Made by a program: the position numbers and the translations under genes. From positions 1 to 64,000 of the forward strand of contig NZ_JAHKRA010000018.1 in assembly GCF_019345525.1 (NCBI RefSeq): 64,000 nucleotides of DNA. Direction: 5' to 3'. Shown in pieces: positions 27,051 through 34,867 of this stretch (its first letter is position 1; every line of letters starts with the position of its first letter). A model generated the notes under the pieces. The model was not told the origin of the DNA, searched no databases, and was given only the letters and a program-made list of their open reading frames with translations. Source of the DNA: Flavobacterium sp. NKUCC04_CG (GTDB taxonomy: Bacteria > Bacteroidota > Bacteroidia > Flavobacteriales > Flavobacteriaceae).

Positions 27051-27128
27051 TTATTGAAAATTGAATCTCAAAGCATCATTGCTGGAGATTTGATCATAGA
27101 AGGAATTAGATTTAGAAAGATAGAATAA
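27051..27128 (+). pseudogene. C-terminal scrap of an unknown protein
   Basis: Directly behind the propeller pseudogene, a frame of 25 codons reads LLKIESQSIIAGDLIIEGIR... and ends at 27126-27128. It is protein-like (alternating hydrophobic residues) but has no ATG and nothing upstream. It is best explained as the tail of another immunity or tip gene lost by deletion. Confidence 0.4.
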
Positions 27129-27133
27129 AACAC

Positions 27134-27141
27134 TAAATTTG
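27134..27141 (+). promoter_or_regulatory. -7 box of the PLP dehydratase gene
   Basis: TAAATTTG matches TAnnTTTG. Transcription from about 27146 excludes the in-frame TTG at 27139 as a start and supports the ATG at 27205. Confidence 0.55.
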
Positions 27142-27204
27142 ACGAAACAATCAAGTATAGGCTATAGCTTTAAAAATGGAGTTATAGCACAATCTAATCG
27201 ATTT

Positions 27205-28140
27205 ATGAAAGAAGATTTACTGCAATGTCAACAGCGTATAGCGCCATACATCCATAATACGCCTGTGATGTCGTCCCAATTGATTGAAAAATTGGTGGGA
27301 TCGAAGTTGTATTTTAAATGTGAGAATTTTCAGCGTATGGGAGCATTTAAGATGCGCGGCGCTGTCAATGCTATTATGCAATTGACCGATGAGCAGAAAT
27401 GCCGTGGAGTGGTAACCCATTCGTCGGGCAATTTTGCTCAGGCATTGGCTTTAGCAGCACAGAGTTTGGGGGTTAAAGCCTATATCGTAATGCCTAATAC
27501 TGTTGCAAATGTCAAACGAAATGCCGTGCTTGGTTATGATGGTCAAATACTCGAATGCGCACCTACTTTAGAGGCAAGGGAGCGTATGGCCAAAGAGGTT
27601 GTCCTTAAATATGGGGCTACGTTTATTCACCCATCCAACAATCGGCACGTGATTTTAGGCCAGGGAACAGCAGCTTTGGAATTGTTGCAGGCACATCCCG
27701 ATTTGGATTATATCTTCGCACCAGTTGGCGGTGGCGGACTGCTAGCAGGGACTGCTTTAGCGGCCCATTATTTTGGAACCAACTGTCCCGTTGTTGCAGG
27801 CGAACCTTTAGAAGCAGACGATGCTTATCGCTCGTTTCACAGCGGTGAAATCAAGGCAAATAAAACTACCGATACCGTGGCAGATGGATTAAGGACAGAA
27901 TTGGGGGATCTCAATTTTCCGATTATCCAAAAACACGTTTCCAGAATTATAAGAGTCAAAGAGAATGAGATTATATGTGCGATGCGACTGATTTGGGAAC
28001 GTATGAAAATCATCGTTGAACCCTCAAGTGCCGTTGCTTTGGCGGCATTGATTAAAGAAAGAGAGAATTTTGAAGCTAAAAAAATAGGCATTATCCTATC
28101 GGGGGGTAATGTCGATTTGGATAATTTACCTTTTTTCTAA
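27205..28140 (+). CDS. Threonine/serine dehydratase-family PLP enzyme
   Basis: A 311-residue fold-type II PLP enzyme. Visible landmarks are the PLP-lysine region FKMRGA (residues about 48-53), the substrate loop SSGNFAQ, the phosphate-binding GGGGLL near residue 173, and the SGGNVD segment near the C-terminus that contacts the pyridine nitrogen. The length fits single-domain serine/threonine dehydratases, serine racemases and hydroxyaspartate ammonia-lyases, which cannot be separated by eye. It lacks the regulatory ACT-like domain of biosynthetic IlvA. It is the first housekeeping gene after the accessory region and may mark its right border. Confidence 0.87.
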   Translation: MKEDLLQCQQRIAPYIHNTPVMSSQLIEKLVGSKLYFKCENFQRMGAFKMRGAVNAIMQLTDEQKCRGVVTHSSGNFAQALALAAQSLGVKAYIVMPNTVANVKRNAVLGYDGQILECAPTLEARERMAKEVVLKYGATFIHPSNNRHVILGQGTAALELLQAHPDLDYIFAPVGGGGLLAGTALAAHYFGTNCPVVAGEPLEADDAYRSFHSGEIKANKTTDTVADGLRTELGDLNFPIIQKHVSRIIRVKENEIICAMRLIWERMKIIVEPSSAVALAALIKERENFEAKKIGIILSGGNVDLDNLPFF

Positions 28141-28149
28141 TGGACCATT

Positions 28150-28196
28150 TGCGCATATTGGCGTATCTGCGTATAGACATATCCGCGTATTCGCTA
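28150..28196. repeat. Degenerate octamer array related to the left-edge array
   Basis: The stretch contains GCGCATAT, GCGTATCT, GCGTATAG, ACATATCC and GCGTATTC in close 8-bp spacing, that is, decayed versions of the GCGTATCT unit at 1-112. It sits between two convergent genes, a few bases downstream of the dehydratase stop codon. Confidence 0.7.
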
Positions 28197-28201
28197 CAAA
28201 C

Positions 28202-28233
28202 AAAAAAAACCTTGATTTCTCAAGGTCTTTTTT
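28202..28233. terminator. Bidirectional terminator
   Basis: A 7-bp stem ACCTTGA/TCAAGGT with a TTTC loop is flanked by an A run on the left and a T run on the right, serving the convergent dehydratase and glutamate-synthase-like genes. Confidence 0.85.
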
Positions 28234-28249
28234 GTTTGGTAATAGTATC

Positions 28250-29806
28250 TTAGATAATTGGACTTGCAGGTTTTTTAATGACATCACTAAAATACATTTC
28301 GGCAAAACTCTTGTTAAGTCCGTGTTCCACTCTTTTATGGAAAATCTTAGGGTCGATTTCGCTGGCGTTTTCATAACCACAAGCACTGATAAATTCGCCA
28401 AAAGCTTTCATCGTGTTTTTATGGAAATTCGCTACACGAACTCTTTTATCTGTAATGTCCATGGCTTTGTATAATTGCTCATCTTGTGTAGCAATACCAA
28501 CTGGGCAGTGTCCGCTATCGCATTGTAGGGCTTGGATACAACCTAAGGCAAACATCATTCCACGAGCACTATAACAAGCATCTGCACCTAAAGCCATTGC
28601 CTTAGCAATATCAAAGGCTGAAATGATTTTACCAGAAGCCAACAATTTGATTTCTTGTCTGATGTTGTTTTGGATCAGCGTTCTATTGACAAATACCAAA
28701 GCATCTGACAAGGCCATACCCATATAATCGATAAATTCTAATGGTGCAGCTCCAGTACCTCCTTCAGCACCATCAACAGTGATAAAGTCAGGGTAGATGC
28801 CCGTAGTAACCATAGCGTTTATGATATCTTTAAATTCATCTCTACGACCGATACAAATTTTAAAACCTACCGGCTTCCCTTTGGATAGTTCTCGAAGTTT
28901 TTGGATAAAATAAACCAATTCTGTCGCATTGGAAAAAGCAGAGTGAGAAGAAGGGGAATGTACGGTTGTAAAAGGTACTATACTTCTAATTTTTGCAATT
29001 TCGGGCGTATTCTTTTCTGCTGGCAACAAACCACCATGACCCGGTTTAGCTCCTTGAGAAAGCTTTAATTCGATCATTTTTACCTCTGGATAATTCGATC
29101 TTTCTGCGAATAATGGTTCTGAGAAAAATCCATTCTCATCTCTACATCCGAAATATCCCGTACCAATTTGCCAGATTAAATCTCCTCCAGAACGGTGGTA
29201 ATCACTAATTCCACCTTCACCTGTATTGTGTGCAAATCCTCCAAGTTTAGCTCCTTCATTTAAAGATGTAATCGCTTTTTTACTCAAAGCACCATAACTC
29301 ATAGCACTGATGTTATAAATACTAGCACTATAAGGTTGTGCGCATTCTTTACCACCTATAGTAGTTCGGAAGTCGGTAATATTAACTTTCTTTGGATAAA
29401 TAGAGTGCGATGCCCATTCATAACCGATACGGTTAGGGTCATCTTGCATACCAAATGACACGGTTTGTTTTTCGTTTTTTGCTCTTTGATATACAATAGA
29501 GCGCTCTCTTCTGTTGAATGGCTTTCCGTCCAATTCTCCCTCGATAAAATATTGTCTAATTTCGGGACGAATCGATTCAAACAAATATCTCAAACGCCCA
29601 ACTATAGGGTAGTTCTTACGAATAGTGTGTTTGGTCTGCGCATTGTCGTTAAAAGCGATAAAAGTCAAGATGATAGGCAATACTAAATGAAAATAGCTGG
29701 CATCTTGAAAAAAGACAAAATAGGCTGCAAGTAGCAAATAAAGCACTACCGATGACAAGATAACTTGACTCAGTGAAAATCGATTTAAAAATTTTTTGTG
29801 TAACAT
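28250..29806 (-). CDS. FMN-binding glutamate synthase family protein
   Basis: A 518-residue protein with two N-terminal membrane helices (residues about 12-55) followed by a glutamate-synthase FMN/iron-sulfur domain. The TIM barrel carries SGGDLIWQIGTGYFG, LSQGAKPGHGGLLP and the FMN-site pattern DGAEGGTGAAP near residue 346. The cysteine set in CIQALQCDSGHCP near residues 431-443 fits the 3Fe-4S cluster. It lacks the glutaminase domain of full GltB, so it is a stand-alone GltS-like oxidoreductase whose real substrate is not known. Its leader is unusually long (see next feature). Confidence 0.92.
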   Translation of the reverse strand: MLHKKFLNRFSLSQVILSSVVLYLLLAAYFVFFQDASYFHLVLPIILTFIAFNDNAQTKHTIRKNYPIVGRLRYLFESIRPEIRQYFIEGELDGKPFNRRERSIVYQRAKNEKQTVSFGMQDDPNRIGYEWASHSIYPKKVNITDFRTTIGGKECAQPYSASIYNISAMSYGALSKKAITSLNEGAKLGGFAHNTGEGGISDYHRSGGDLIWQIGTGYFGCRDENGFFSEPLFAERSNYPEVKMIELKLSQGAKPGHGGLLPAEKNTPEIAKIRSIVPFTTVHSPSSHSAFSNATELVYFIQKLRELSKGKPVGFKICIGRRDEFKDIINAMVTTGIYPDFITVDGAEGGTGAAPLEFIDYMGMALSDALVFVNRTLIQNNIRQEIKLLASGKIISAFDIAKAMALGADACYSARGMMFALGCIQALQCDSGHCPVGIATQDEQLYKAMDITDKRVRVANFHKNTMKAFGEFISACGYENASEIDPKIFHKRVEHGLNKSFAEMYFSDVIKKPASPII

Positions 29807-29978
29807 AAAGAGGATGTTTATGCAGTTTAATTTTTGTTTAAAAAAACGTTTGTTTATTAATTATTTACTCTATTTATTATCGTCTAAATTCGAATTAAGC
29901 ATTTTTGTTTTTCACTGACAAATCCTTAGTTTTCCAAGGATTTTGAGCCAAAAAATAATGCAATTCGCGGCAAAGGTA
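29807..29978 (-). promoter_or_regulatory. Promoter and long leader of the GltS-like gene
   Basis: A TACCTTTG box (TAnnTTTG) lies at 29971-29978 on the minus strand, which predicts a leader of about 160 nt. The leader contains a hairpin at 29920-29943 with an 8-bp stem AAATCCTT/AAGGATTT and no following T run, so it is not a simple terminator. It may be a regulatory structure or an mRNA stabiliser. No known riboswitch class is recognised. Confidence 0.5.
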
Positions 29979-29990
29979 GTAAAGATTTTA

Positions 29991-30557
29991 TTAACTACTA
30001 ATTTTTTTCCATTTAATATTACACCCAATACTTGGGCTTTGTACTGCGTTTATGACTCTATTGTATAGGAGTCCATCAATAGCACTTCTTAAATCACTTC
30101 CGCTAACGGGAATATTGTTTCCCGGTCTTGAATCGTCGAGTTGACCGCGATAGGTCAAAAGATCTTGGGAATCAAATAAAAAGAAGTCGGGTGTGCATGC
30201 GGCATCATAATTTTTGGCAGTTGATTGCGTGGGGTCATAGAGATAGGGGAAACCAAAAGCGTGTTCGAATGCAAATTCTGTCATGAGTTCGGGACCGTCT
30301 TGAGGATATGCCTCGGCGTCGTTACTAGAAATCATTGCCATGCCTATTCCTTGAACTCGGTAATCGTTGGAAATCATAATGATTTCGTCGATAACATGGT
30401 GCACATAAGGACAATGATTGCATATAAAAACAATCAAAGTTCCTTTAGAACCACGAATATCCGACAAGGTGAGCCAATCGTTTGAATTGGTATCCTTTAG
30501 ATAGAAATCCATTGCGGTGGTTCCTAGGGGAAGCATAGTGGATTCGGTTTTTGCCAT
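29991..30557 (-). CDS. Thioredoxin-fold (AhpC/TSA-like) protein
   Basis: A 188-residue cytoplasmic protein of the thioredoxin superfamily. The strand-then-active-site region reads VFICNHCPYVHHV (residues about 46-58), the hallmark of a redoxin subgroup with NHCPY instead of the classic CGPC. TPDFFLFD provides the cis-proline region and the tail SIGCNIKWK is typical of this group. It is likely a thiol peroxidase-like or redox-sensing protein; the partner is unknown. It is divergent from csaA and lies directly upstream, on the same strand, of the GltS-like gene promoter. Confidence 0.88.
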   Translation of the reverse strand: MAKTESTMLPLGTTAMDFYLKDTNSNDWLTLSDIRGSKGTLIVFICNHCPYVHHVIDEIIMISNDYRVQGIGMAMISSNDAEAYPQDGPELMTEFAFEHAFGFPYLYDPTQSTAKNYDAACTPDFFLFDSQDLLTYRGQLDDSRPGNNIPVSGSDLRSAIDGLLYNRVINAVQSPSIGCNIKWKKISS

Positions 30558-30595
30558 TTTGGTTTTTATTTAGCTACTAAATTACTAAAAATATA

Positions 30596-30603
30596 TATCT
30601 TTG
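30596..30603 (+). promoter_or_regulatory. -7 box of csaA
   Basis: TATCTTTG matches TAnnTTTG and predicts a start near 30608, 14 nt before the ATG at 30622. This rules out the in-frame TTG at 30601. Confidence 0.6.
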
Positions 30604-30621
30604 ACTATTAATACTTGTAAT

Positions 30622-30954
30622 ATGATTGAATTCTCAGATTTTGAAAAAATAGATATGCGTGTGGGTACTGTTTTAGAAGTATTGGACTTCGAAAAAGCCC
30701 GTAATCCGGCTTACAAATTGTTTATAGATTTTGGAGAAGAAATCGGTGTATTGAAAAGTTCTGCGCAAATTACAGCTTTGTATAATAAGGAAGAATTAGT
30801 TGGACAGCAGGTAATTGCGGTAGTTAATTTTCCCAAAAAACAAATCGCAGACTTTAGAAGTGAATGTTTGGTTTTAGGTGTAGTTGGGCTAGATAAGGAT
30901 GTCGTTTTAATTCAGCCGGGTAAAAAAGTGGCTAACGGTTGGAAAATTGGCTAG
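30622..30954 (+). CDS. csaA: CsaA-type tRNA-binding protein/chaperone
   Basis: A 110-residue OB-fold protein. The pattern DMRVGTVLEV, the KPAYKL-like NPAYKLFIDFGEEIG, SSAQIT, and VVNFPKKQI then SECLVLG follow the CsaA family along the whole length. CsaA dimers bind tRNA structure and have been proposed to assist protein export in Bacillus. The ATG at 30622 gives the family N-terminus. The 3' end overlaps the convergent CLC-type gene by 23 bp with no terminator between them, which would produce complementary 3' ends of the two mRNAs. Confidence 0.93.
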   Translation: MIEFSDFEKIDMRVGTVLEVLDFEKARNPAYKLFIDFGEEIGVLKSSAQITALYNKEELVGQQVIAVVNFPKKQIADFRSECLVLGVVGLDKDVVLIQPGKKVANGWKIG

Positions 30955-32233
30955 TTTTAAACTTTTCTTTGAGATGATTTAAACAGTTGTACGGTTTGGA
31001 AAGCAGTGGGTGAGGCGGACTGTTGTATAGGTTTTGCTTACCCGATGCAAGCGCTGCTATCCAGCATGCAATTAAAAAGAAAATGCCACCTCCTATTCCA
31101 AACAATTCCATTCCTATTAAGGTACAAGCCCAAGGAGCCTTGGTTGCTCCTGCAAAAACGGCAACAAATCCCACAGCCGCCAAAAAGGATGTTGGTAAGG
31201 GGATATAAATCGATAGAAAACTTCCAAAGGCGGCACCAATAAAAAAGAGTGGGGTTACTTCTCCACCTTTAAATCCTGAGCCTAAAGTCAAGGAGGTAAA
31301 AAGGATTTTAAGTAAAAAAACTTCGATGCCTTGGGTATTTTCAAAAGAGGAAATTATAGTGGGGATACCCAATCCCAAATAGTTAGGATTGCCAATCAAT
31401 ACATATAGTAATAAAAAAAGTAATCCTCCGATAAAAGGACGTAAAGGCGGGTACAGGATCCATTTTTTAAAACCTACTTCCCATAAATTGGTAGTTCTAA
31501 TGAACAATAATGCTACTAATCCAAATAATATTCCACAACCCAGAACTAAAACGATAGCAAAAGCAGATAATTCAGGTATTAACGGTATCGGGTAAATGCT
31601 GTGTTTTACAGACCACCATACACAAGTGTAGTGAGCTACAAAAGCGGCAACCAAACAGGGGAAAACGGTTTTATAACGAAGCGTTCCTACCACTAATATT
31701 TCCAATGCAAATACGGTTCCTGCCCGAGGAGTTCCAAATACTGCGGCAAAACCACCACTTATTCCCAAAGCCAGTAATAGTTTACGGTCGATGGATTTCA
31801 AATCAAAAAAACGCGAGAATTGATCGGCTAGAGCAGCTCCCATTTGGACTGCCGTACCTTCACGTCCAGCTGAGCCTCCAAAAAGATGGGTAACTAAAGT
31901 ACTGACAAGAATTAACGGAATCATTCTGAGAGGAATTATAGCTTGTGGGTTTTGGTATTCTTTTAAAAGCAAGTGATTGCCTCCTGCTACGGAATTTCCG
32001 TAATAAAAATAGAGTAAGCCAATAAAAAATCCGGCAAACGGAAGTAGAAAAAGGAGTTGTGTATGTTGTGTTCTATATAGCGTAACTGCTTCTAGAGTAT
32101 ATAAAAACAAAGCAGAACAGCAACCAATGGCTACGCCAACAACCGTTGCAATCAGTGCCCATTTAACTAAATAGGAAAATAATAAAAGTGAGGAACTCTT
32201 GAAGGTTTTGCTGCTTTTTACTGAATTTTTCAT
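30932..32233 (-). CDS. CLC-F-type fluoride/proton antiporter
   Basis: A 433-residue inner-membrane CLC-family protein with about 10-12 helices. The gating glutamate motif reads GREGT (not GREGP) within GSAGREGTAVQMG near residue 125. The first selectivity loop is AGGNHLLLKE instead of the GSGIP-type loop. The second loop is GSGFKGGEVTPLFFIG in place of GGIFAP. As I recall the family, these substitutions characterise the CLC-F (EriC-F) clade, which exports fluoride against protons, rather than chloride channels. A fluoride riboswitch in the leader agrees. The start ATG at 32231-32233 lies 41 bp after the aptamer. Confidence 0.85.
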   Translation of the reverse strand: MKNSVKSSKTFKSSSLLLFSYLVKWALIATVVGVAIGCCSALFLYTLEAVTLYRTQHTQLLFLLPFAGFFIGLLYFYYGNSVAGGNHLLLKEYQNPQAIIPLRMIPLILVSTLVTHLFGGSAGREGTAVQMGAALADQFSRFFDLKSIDRKLLLALGISGGFAAVFGTPRAGTVFALEILVVGTLRYKTVFPCLVAAFVAHYTCVWWSVKHSIYPIPLIPELSAFAIVLVLGCGILFGLVALLFIRTTNLWEVGFKKWILYPPLRPFIGGLLFLLLYVLIGNPNYLGLGIPTIISSFENTQGIEVFLLKILFTSLTLGSGFKGGEVTPLFFIGAAFGSFLSIYIPLPTSFLAAVGFVAVFAGATKAPWACTLIGMELFGIGGGIFFLIACWIAALASGKQNLYNSPPHPLLSKPYNCLNHLKEKFKTSQFSNR

Positions 32234-32273
32234 AACATAGTATACTAATAGCTTATTTAGAAAAGCTAAAATT

Positions 32274-32320
32274 AGTAGACGTCATCAGCAAAAGGCGGTT
32301 CGGGGCAGACATCATTGCCC
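32274..32320 (-). ncRNA. Fluoride riboswitch (crcB motif) aptamer
   Basis: On the minus strand the leader of the CLC gene reads GGGCAATGATGTCTGCCC, then GAACCGCC, TTTT and GCTGATGACGTCTAC. It follows the crcB motif in order: stem GGGCA/TGCCC, a loop GATGTC that can pair with downstream GACGTC (one G-U wobble) to make the pseudoknot, the AACCGCC block, and the GCTGATG...CTAC end. Compared with the Thermotoga aptamer as I remember it, the first stem covaries (G-C to A-T). The middle hairpin is weak here (GCC/GC). Between the aptamer and the ATG, TACTAA/TTAGTA plus TAGCTT/AAGCTA can form an alternative hairpin that overlaps the aptamer's last bases, a plausible expression platform. Confidence 0.78.
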
Positions 32321-32332
32321 AATCGTATAAGA

Positions 32333-32340
32333 CAAAAGTA
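32333..32340 (-). promoter_or_regulatory. -7 box of the riboswitch-controlled CLC gene
   Basis: TACTTTTG on the minus strand matches TAnnTTTG. Transcription would start near 32328, eight bases before the aptamer, so the mRNA would begin almost with the riboswitch. Confidence 0.6.
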
Positions 32341-32341
32341 T

Positions 32342-32381
32342 AAAAAAAAATCTGAATGTGTTGACATTCAGATTTTTTTTT
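32342..32381 (-). terminator. Terminator after the DUF3276 gene
   Basis: A very regular hairpin, AAATCTGAATGT/ACATTCAGATTT with a 4-nt loop, flanked by A and T runs so it can act on both strands. It separates the DUF3276 transcript from the CLC promoter. Confidence 0.9.
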
Positions 32382-32395
32382 ATTGCGCTTATATA

Positions 32396-32764
32396 TTAAA
32401 TATCGTCAAAATCAATATCGGTAAAACTGTTGCGGCTTTCTTCTACCTCCTCGTTTTGAAACTCTTTCTTAAAGTCCTTTTGATGTCTTTCAGAAATGAC
32501 TTCTTCTCCTTTTTGTGATAAAACGTAATCGGTCATTTCGTTTAGGATTTCCTTAAAAGCAGCAAAGTCTTCTTTATATAGGTAAATTTTGTGTTTTTTG
32601 AAATGAAATGAACCATCATCTTCTGTGAATTTCTTGCTTTCAGTAATGGTAATGTAGTAATCATCAGCCTTTGTTGCTCTTACATCAAAGAAATAGGTTC
32701 TTCTACCTGCGCGTAATACCTTAGAAAAAATTTCCTCTTTTTCTAACATTTCGTTATCTCTCAT
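32396..32764 (-). CDS. DUF3276 (PUR-alpha-like) nucleic-acid-binding protein
   Basis: A 122-residue protein. Residues about 8-85 follow the PUR-repeat pattern seen in DUF3276 and spirochaete PUR-alpha proteins: EIFSKVLRAGRRTYFFDVR, YYITITESKK, and KIYLYKEDFAAFKEIL. The C-terminal 35 residues are acidic and probably flexible. PUR-fold proteins bind single-stranded DNA or RNA, so a regulatory role is likely. It is conserved across Bacteroidota as a stand-alone gene. It lies between an ABC exporter upstream and its own terminator. Confidence 0.88.
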   Translation of the reverse strand: MRDNEMLEKEEIFSKVLRAGRRTYFFDVRATKADDYYITITESKKFTEDDGSFHFKKHKIYLYKEDFAAFKEILNEMTDYVLSQKGEEVISERHQKDFKKEFQNEEVEESRNSFTDIDFDDI

Positions 32765-32837
32765 AATCCTTCTATCAATTAGTTTGATTGGTTTCTAGTT
32801 TTCAAAAGTCTAAAAAAAAACTTATAAAACCAACTTT

Positions 32838-34589
32838 TTAAATTATTTCTTTTTCGGTAAGTTGTTTATAATACAAATCTTTATAGTATCCTGCGGAATT
32901 TAAAAGTTCTTCGTGACTTCCTTGTTGTATAATTTGACCCTCGTCTAAAATCAGTATTAAGTCTGCATTTTTTGCAGAAGAAACGCGATGTGTAACTACG
33001 ATGGTAGTTTTGTTTTTACTGTATTGTTCAAGGTTTTTTAAAATAATTTCTTCGGTTTCTGTATCTACAGCAGACAAGGAATCGTCTAGTATAAGAATCG
33101 GTGCATTTTTAATAAGGGCTCTAGCAATGGAAACTCTTTGTTTTTGGCCTCCCGATAAAGTAAGCCCGCGTTCTCCTAAAACGGTATTATAGCCTTTTTC
33201 AAAACGAATGATGTTGTCGTGTACTGCTGCTTGCTGAGCCATTTCGATAATTTCTTCATCAGTCGCATCTTCCTTTCCAAATTTGATGTTGTTTTTAATG
33301 GTGTCCGAAAACAAAAAGGCATCTTGTGGTACAAAAGCAATCGCTTTTCTCAAATCTTCCAAATGAAGTTTTTCAATAGGAGTGTTGTCAATGCAAACAT
33401 GACCACTATCCACATCGTATAAACGGGCAATTAAAGACAAGATGGTCGATTTTCCGGAGCCTGTTTTTCCGAGGATTGCCAAGGTCTTTCCTTTGGGCAG
33501 CTCAAAGCTAATGTTTTTTAAGGCCTCAATTCCCGTGTCTTCATAAACAAAAGAAACGTTCTTAAAAGATATAGACCCATCAATGGCAGTATGGTTAGGG
33601 CTGTGGTTTACAATCTCGGGTTCTTCTTGTAAAAACTCATTGATTCGTTTTTGCGAGGCTTGTGCTTCTTGAATCATAGTAGAAACCCAACCCAAGGAGG
33701 CTACAGGCCATGTTAACATATTGATATATAAAATAAACTGAGCGATCACTCCGATATCGGATATAGTACCATTAATATACATCATTCCACCGGTAAAAAT
33801 AACTACCAAGTTACTAATACCAATCAACAAGACCATCAATGGACCGATGAGTGCATTCGTTTTAGATAAGCTTAGATTTTTGGTTTTACTTTCCTGCGAA
33901 AGAATCTCAAATTCGGCTTGTTTTTCTTTTTCTATGGCATAGGCTTTAATCACGCGGATTCCAGAAAACATCTCTTGAGTAAATGTGGAAAGCTGTGATA
34001 GGTTTGCTTGAAATATAGAACTGCGTTCGTTGATTTGTTTGCTTAATCTAAATATAAAAATAGCCAAAATTGGCAAGGGAAGTAGCGAGTATAAAGTCAG
34101 TAGAGGTGATATCAAATACATTTGTACTAAAACTACGGCAAAGCGAATAAAGGTGTTGATTGAATACATTACTGCAGGACCAACGTATTGACGAACTTTA
34201 CCTACGTCTTCGCTTATTCGATTCATCAAATCGCCTGTTCTGTTGCGTTTGTAGAAACTTTGAGATAGTTTTTCGTAATGTTGAAACAAATCATTTTTTA
34301 AATCAAACTCAATATGACGTGACATCACAATCAAGGTTTGACGCATTAAAAAAGTTAAGAATCCCGCGATTAGAGTCGTTACTACGATCCAAAAAATATT
34401 TTGCAAGAGTAATGCACTGACCTCTTCGGCTTTTAGCACTTTGAGTTGCTCTAGGGCACGGATGGAATCTCCTACTAATTTTGGGGTAAATAAAGTAAAT
34501 ATCTGAGCGATGATGGTAATAAAAATACCTATCAGAAAGCGATATTTATATTTGTAAAAATATTTGTTTAAATGGCGAAGCTCATTCAT
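32838..34589 (-). CDS. ABC exporter half-transporter (MsbA-like)
   Basis: A 583-residue fused permease-ATPase. Residues about 15-300 contain six transmembrane helices. The nucleotide-binding domain follows with Walker A GKTGSGKST near residue 374, signature LSGGQKQR, Walker B ILILDDSLS, the D-loop SAVDTE and the H-loop VVTHR. It should act as a homodimer in the inner membrane; lipid, peptide or drug export are all possible. There is no dedicated accessory protein next to it. Residue spacing and length are normal for the MsbA/BmrA type. Confidence 0.92.
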   Translation of the reverse strand: MNELRHLNKYFYKYKYRFLIGIFITIIAQIFTLFTPKLVGDSIRALEQLKVLKAEEVSALLLQNIFWIVVTTLIAGFLTFLMRQTLIVMSRHIEFDLKNDLFQHYEKLSQSFYKRNRTGDLMNRISEDVGKVRQYVGPAVMYSINTFIRFAVVLVQMYLISPLLTLYSLLPLPILAIFIFRLSKQINERSSIFQANLSQLSTFTQEMFSGIRVIKAYAIEKEKQAEFEILSQESKTKNLSLSKTNALIGPLMVLLIGISNLVVIFTGGMMYINGTISDIGVIAQFILYINMLTWPVASLGWVSTMIQEAQASQKRINEFLQEEPEIVNHSPNHTAIDGSISFKNVSFVYEDTGIEALKNISFELPKGKTLAILGKTGSGKSTILSLIARLYDVDSGHVCIDNTPIEKLHLEDLRKAIAFVPQDAFLFSDTIKNNIKFGKEDATDEEIIEMAQQAAVHDNIIRFEKGYNTVLGERGLTLSGGQKQRVSIARALIKNAPILILDDSLSAVDTETEEIILKNLEQYSKNKTTIVVTHRVSSAKNADLILILDEGQIIQQGSHEELLNSAGYYKDLYYKQLTEKEII

Positions 34590-34681
34590 TGATCCTGTTG
34601 ATTTCTAGGTTTTAAGTTTATAAAGTTTTCGAGTCGTCAACGGTTATTGTAAAAATAACGACACTTGAAAAGTCTAAAGAG

Positions 34682-34689
34682 CAAATATA
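34682..34689 (-). promoter_or_regulatory. -7 box of the ABC exporter gene
   Basis: TATATTTG on the minus strand, giving a leader of about 86 nt that contains a small GTTATT/AATAAC hairpin. Confidence 0.5.
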
Positions 34690-34803
34690 CTTTTTTTAGA
34701 CGGTATTGATTCGGCTCTCGAAATATTTAGTTGTGAATACATAATTTTATACAAAAACACACAAAAAATGGATCGGTTATGCTTTTCGATATAAAATTTT
34801 ATC

Positions 34804-34811
34804 TACCTTTG
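34804..34811 (+). promoter_or_regulatory. -7 box of nusB
   Basis: TACCTTTG matches TAnnTTTG; the predicted start is near 34816, about 52 nt before the nusB ATG. It faces away from the ABC exporter promoter. Confidence 0.6.
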
Positions 34812-34867
34812 CAGACTGTTAGAAAATGATCTAATATTTTTCAAATACAAAAAGTTCTTATAGTAGT

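Noticed and set aside
4282..27128. Prophage or integrative element
   Set aside because: No integrase, transposase, phage structural gene, tRNA target or flanking attachment repeat could be seen; cassette recombination explains the repeats.
28109..28474. 121-codon plus-strand frame over the 3' ends of the dehydratase and GltS-like genes
   Set aside because: Runs through two real genes and a terminator; no independent support.
30932..32233. Ordinary chloride channel
   Set aside because: The filter loops differ from GSGIP and GREGP in the way I associate with the fluoride-specific clade, and the leader carries a fluoride aptamer.
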